Part shown: positions 5,844 through 8,227 of the stretch, piece after piece
How positions within the stretch are numbered: the first letter of the stretch is position 1
Layout of the letters: each line of letters starts with the position of its first letter
Assembly: GCA_937894105.1 (NCBI GenBank)
Contig: CALCTI010000042.1
Coordinates: 1-8,227 of the forward strand
DNA length: 8,227 nt
Reading direction: 5' to 3'
DNA from: an uncultured cyanobacterium
GTDB taxonomy: Bacteria > Cyanobacteriota > Cyanobacteriia > CACIAM-69d
Notes under the pieces: generated by a model
The model's input: the letters and a program-made list of their open reading frames with translations, nothing else
Databases searched by the model: none
Told to the model about the DNA's origin: nothing
Position numbers and translations under genes: made by a program

Positions 5844-7325
5844 TTGAATCCATCTCCAGCGTCGCGCCGTTCCATACCCACTTTGCTGATTGGGGGCACC
5901 CACAGCGGGGTGGGTAAAACGTCTGTGGCGCTGGGGTTAATGCGGGCGTTTTCCCGGCGGGGTTTGCGGGTTCAACCATTTAAGGTGGGGCCGGATTTTA
6001 TCGATCCGGGACACCATACGTTGGCCACGGGGCGGCGATCGCACAATCTAGACGGTTGGATGATTCCCCCGGCGGTCAATCAGCAAATCTTTTGGGATGC
6101 CACTCAAGATGCGGATTTAGCCATTATCGAAGGGGTAATGGGGCTTTTTGACGGCTATGGCATGGGGGAGATGGGCAGCACGGCGGAGATGGCAAAGCTG
6201 CTGGGGGCATCGGTGGTGTTGGTGATTGATGCTCAGGGAATGGGGCGCAGCGCGGCGGCGATTTTGCAAGGATTTCAGGAATTTGACCCAGCGGTGGCGT
6301 TTTTGGGGGCGATTTTGAATCGGGTGGGGAGCGATCGCCATAAAAACTGGATTAAACGAGCCTGCGATGTGGAAACCCAATCCCAGCCAACCCAGGAAAT
6401 TATGCCCATCCTAGGCGGACTGCCGCGCCAGGATAAATTGGCAATTCCCCGGCGACATTTGGGGTTGGTGTTGGGCGGTGAAAATGATTTGGATCCGGGG
6501 GATGGCGATCGCCTCAATAAACTGGGCGACTGGATTGAGCGTCACCTAGATTTAGGCTTGCTATACCAAAAAGCAACTCCTTTGGCACAGCCTGCGTCGT
6601 CGATCTTCTCTTCAGTTTCAGTTAGTAAGAAGCCGGAAAAAGAAACCGTTAATATCGGTGTGGCTCGCGATCGCGCTTTCTGTTTCCATTACGAATATAA
6701 CCTGGAGCTATTGCGGAAATTAGGAGCGAAATTAATCGAATTTTCCCCGTTAAAAGACAATCATTTACCTGATAATTTACAGGGAATTTATATTGCTGGC
6801 GGCTATCCTGAACTACACGGAAAAGCTCTAAGTGACAATCAAACCTTGCGCCAGGATATTGCTGCCGCCAGTGAACAGGGTCTGCCTATTTATGCTGAAT
6901 GTGGCGGCTTAATTTACCTGAGTCAAAGTGTGGAAATTCACGAAGATGGAGACCATCAAACCTATCCTATGGTGGGAGCTATGCCCTTTTCTACGATCAT
7001 GGGCGATCGCTCTACGTTGGGATACTGTGAGGTTCACTTGCAGGGGGCTGGGGCTTTTTTGCCTGAGGGGGCGATCGCCCGTGGACACTGTTTTCATTAC
7101 TCACAGATCAACCTAAAAATTGCCCTAGAAAATGATTATTTAAACAGTCAAAGCCTGAGGAAGTTATATCAAGTACATACGTCCCACGGCGAGGTAAAAC
7201 CAGAAGGTTATTTAGTGGGAAATACTTTGGCAAGCTATGTGCATATTCACTGGGGGAGCTGTCCAGAGTTTGCAGAACATTGGTTAGAATTTTGTAAAAA
7301 AGACCATAAAAAGACTTGTCTTTAA
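5844..7325 (+). CDS. cbiA: Cobyrinate a,c-diamide synthase (CbiA/CobB type)
   Basis: CbiA uses ATP and glutamine to amidate the a and c side chains of (Co-)cobyrinate in corrin (cobamide) synthesis. The 493 residues have both expected domains. The N-terminal ATP-dependent amidoligase has the P-loop GGTHSGVGKTS (17-27), FKVGPDFIDPGHH (46-58) and EGVMGLFDG (96-104). The C-terminal class I glutamine amidotransferase domain (about 270-480) has IYIAGGYPEL (315-324), the nucleophile Cys353 in YAECGGLIYLS and the catalytic His in YVHIHWGS (465-472). All key residues are intact. The start is TTG: an in-frame TAA at 5826-5828 and the lack of any ATG or GTG before the P-loop leave only TTG at 5844 or 5883. 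The first gives a normal family N-terminus. No Shine-Dalgarno sequence and no cobalamin riboswitch are seen in the short leader. It carries six HIP1 octamers, the most of any gene here. Cobamide supports MetH and other enzymes in cyanobacteria. Confidence 0.96.
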   Translation: MNPSPASRRSIPTLLIGGTHSGVGKTSVALGLMRAFSRRGLRVQPFKVGPDFIDPGHHTLATGRRSHNLDGWMIPPAVNQQIFWDATQDADLAIIEGVMGLFDGYGMGEMGSTAEMAKLLGASVVLVIDAQGMGRSAAAILQGFQEFDPAVAFLGAILNRVGSDRHKNWIKRACDVETQSQPTQEIMPILGGLPRQDKLAIPRRHLGLVLGGENDLDPGDGDRLNKLGDWIERHLDLGLLYQKATPLAQPASSIFSSVSVSKKPEKETVNIGVARDRAFCFHYEYNLELLRKLGAKLIEFSPLKDNHLPDNLQGIYIAGGYPELHGKALSDNQTLRQDIAAASEQGLPIYAECGGLIYLSQSVEIHEDGDHQTYPMVGAMPFSTIMGDRSTLGYCEVHLQGAGAFLPEGAIARGHCFHYSQINLKIALENDYLNSQSLRKLYQVHTSHGEVKPEGYLVGNTLASYVHIHWGSCPEFAEHWLEFCKKDHKKTCL

Positions 7326-7383
7326 AAATCTTGTTAGTTTGCTTCTATCTCCTCCGCCAAGAAAATATAGACAGACAAATATT

Positions 7384-8115
7384 TTATTGGGTCATTTTTC
7401 TAATAGCGTCATTTTTGCCAATTACAACCATTACCATTCCCTCTCTTAGTTGGGCATCTGGATCTGGATTAACGTCAAATTGATCTAGAGGAGGAGGATT
7501 TAATGATCCAGGAGCTTTGGAACAAAAACCTAATGCCAGAACGTTAACGCCATATTCTGATCGTAAGTTTAAATCCATCAAAGTTTTGCCATGAAATTCT
7601 TCAGGCACAATAACTTCAACAATGCTGCTTTGGGGATCTAACTCTAAGCGTTCTAAAACATTAGGCTGGGTGAGCGATCGCGCCACTTCGCATCCCATTT
7701 CATACTCGGGAAAAATCACCGCATCAGCTCCTACCTTATTCAGCAATTTTCCGTGAATATCAGAAGACGCTTTGGCGATAACGTGGTTTACACCGGACTC
7801 TTTTAAATTTAGCGTTGTAATTACGCTAGCCTCAATATAGTTGCCGATCGCCACAATAACCGTATCGAATTCAAATAGCCCTCCTTCCTTCAATGCACTA
7901 GGATCAGTACTGTCTAACTCCAAGGCGTGGGATACAAGATGGCTATTAAGCACATGGGCAACAGCTTTTTCCCCGCGATCAATTCCTAATACTTCGTAAC
8001 CCATTCCGTGCAGGGTTTCACATACTGCTCGCCCGAAACGCCCTAAGCCAATTACGGCAAATTGCTTTTTTTGAGTGCGTAGATCTCGAAGAAAATGCCA
8101 CGACGATAAATTCAC
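7384..8115 (-). CDS. ktrA: Ktr/Trk potassium uptake regulatory subunit (RCK protein)
   Basis: This 243-residue protein has the layout of KtrA/TrkA: cytoplasmic RCK subunits that form a ring under the KtrB/TrkH membrane channel and gate K+ uptake by binding nucleotides. The N-terminal Rossmann domain (about 17-140) has FAVIGLGRFGRAV (19-31) with the GxGxxG loop at 23-28, the acidic end of strand 2 at Asp46 (LGID), VIVAIG (86-91) and VIAKASSD (112-119). A TrkA_C domain (about 155-240) follows, with a proline-rich loop (NPPPLDQF, 206-213) and VVIG near the end. The start is GTG: upstream in frame there is no ATG before a TAG at 8170-8172, and the next in-frame Met (38) would cut off the GxGxxG loop. 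No clear ribosome site is seen. Its channel partner is not in view. The cbiA stop is 58 bases away, convergent, without an evident terminator. Confidence 0.93.
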   Translation of the reverse strand: MNLSSWHFLRDLRTQKKQFAVIGLGRFGRAVCETLHGMGYEVLGIDRGEKAVAHVLNSHLVSHALELDSTDPSALKEGGLFEFDTVIVAIGNYIEASVITTLNLKESGVNHVIAKASSDIHGKLLNKVGADAVIFPEYEMGCEVARSLTQPNVLERLELDPQSSIVEVIVPEEFHGKTLMDLNLRSEYGVNVLALGFCSKAPGSLNPPPLDQFDVNPDPDAQLREGMVMVVIGKNDAIRKMTQ

Positions 8116-8161
8116 AGAATTGCGATCGCCCGATGCGAAAGAATAAAAATCAACCAGCCAT

Positions 8162-8191
8162 TTTGTAGTCTAGCTCTCAGTACAGGGACAA
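8162..8191 (-). promoter_or_regulatory. Possible promoter of the ktrA-like gene
   Basis: On the minus strand TTGTCC (8186-8191) and TACAAA (8162-8167) each match four of six consensus bases, with an 18-base gap. The predicted transcript would have a leader of about 35-40 bases before GTG. The match is modest and unproven. An ACTGT/ACAGT inverted repeat (8193-8209) lies just upstream. Confidence 0.3.
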
Positions 8192-8227
8192 AACTGTGAA
8201 ACCAACAGTGCCACAGCCAACTGGGTA

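Larger units (their letters stand above)
94..8129. repeat. Twenty dispersed HIP1 octamers (GCGATCGC)
   Basis: Copies begin at 94, 369, 719, 1060, 1671, 2161, 2442, 2691, 3031, 3643, 4220, 4441, 6035, 6331, 6505, 6667, 7003, 7071, 7674 and 8122. Sixteen are inside genes (glycosyltransferase 3, hisB 3, aminotransferase 3, cbiA 6, ktrA 1) and four in spacers. A given octamer is expected far less than once in 8 kb of random sequence. This density is a hallmark of many cyanobacterial genomes. HU, the DUF2949-like gene and the DUF2854-like gene have none. Confidence 0.97.

Noticed and set aside
7310..7323. AAAGA/TCTTT hairpin at the cbiA stop codon as a terminator
   Set aside because: Five A/T-rich pairs, within the coding end, with an A-run rather than a T-run after it.
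1..8227. A new multi-gene defence, mobile or biosynthetic system
   Set aside because: All sizeable genes are recognised housekeeping or conserved families with unrelated roles. No transposase, integrase, CRISPR repeats, toxin-antitoxin pair, tRNA or attachment site was seen on either strand.

Overview
The window reads as a cyanobacterial chromosome segment. The clearest sign is the octamer GCGATCGC (the cyanobacterial HIP1 element), present 20 times in 8.2 kb, both inside genes and between them. The gene content fits too: two small or medium proteins of families I know mainly from cyanobacteria (DUF2949-like and DUF2854-like), a cyanobacterial-type alanine/serine-glyoxylate aminotransferase, a CbiA-type cobyrinate diamide synthase and a Ktr-type potassium channel regulator.

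Layout from left to right: a WecG/TagA/CpsF-family glycosyltransferase (71-805, minus); a 519-base spacer; an HU-type nucleoid protein (1325-1600, minus); a roughly 500-base spacer with a good hisB terminator and short tandem repeats; hisB (2109-2735, minus); a roughly 515-base divergent spacer; a 72-residue DUF2949-like protein (3251-3469, plus); a PLP-dependent aminotransferase (3538-4680, minus) facing it; a 482-base divergent spacer with a possible promoter; a DUF2854-like membrane protein (5163-5759, plus); cbiA (5844-7325, plus, TTG start); and a ktrA-like gene (7384-8115, minus, GTG start). The last 112 bases hold the ktrA leader and no gene I can assign.

The genes do not form one pathway. 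They cover surface polysaccharide synthesis, chromosome architecture, histidine synthesis, glyoxylate or serine metabolism, corrinoid synthesis and potassium homeostasis. Most look like single transcription units; the only likely two-gene unit is DUF2854-cbiA (84-base gap, same strand). About a quarter of the window is spacer between genes, arranged in four blocks of about 500 bases each.

I found no mobile element, CRISPR array, tRNA, rRNA, toxin-antitoxin pair or defence system. This is an ordinary housekeeping region. The points worth a second look are the two proteins of unknown function, the non-ATG starts, and short structured repeats in the spacers. I do not see evidence of a new multi-gene system.
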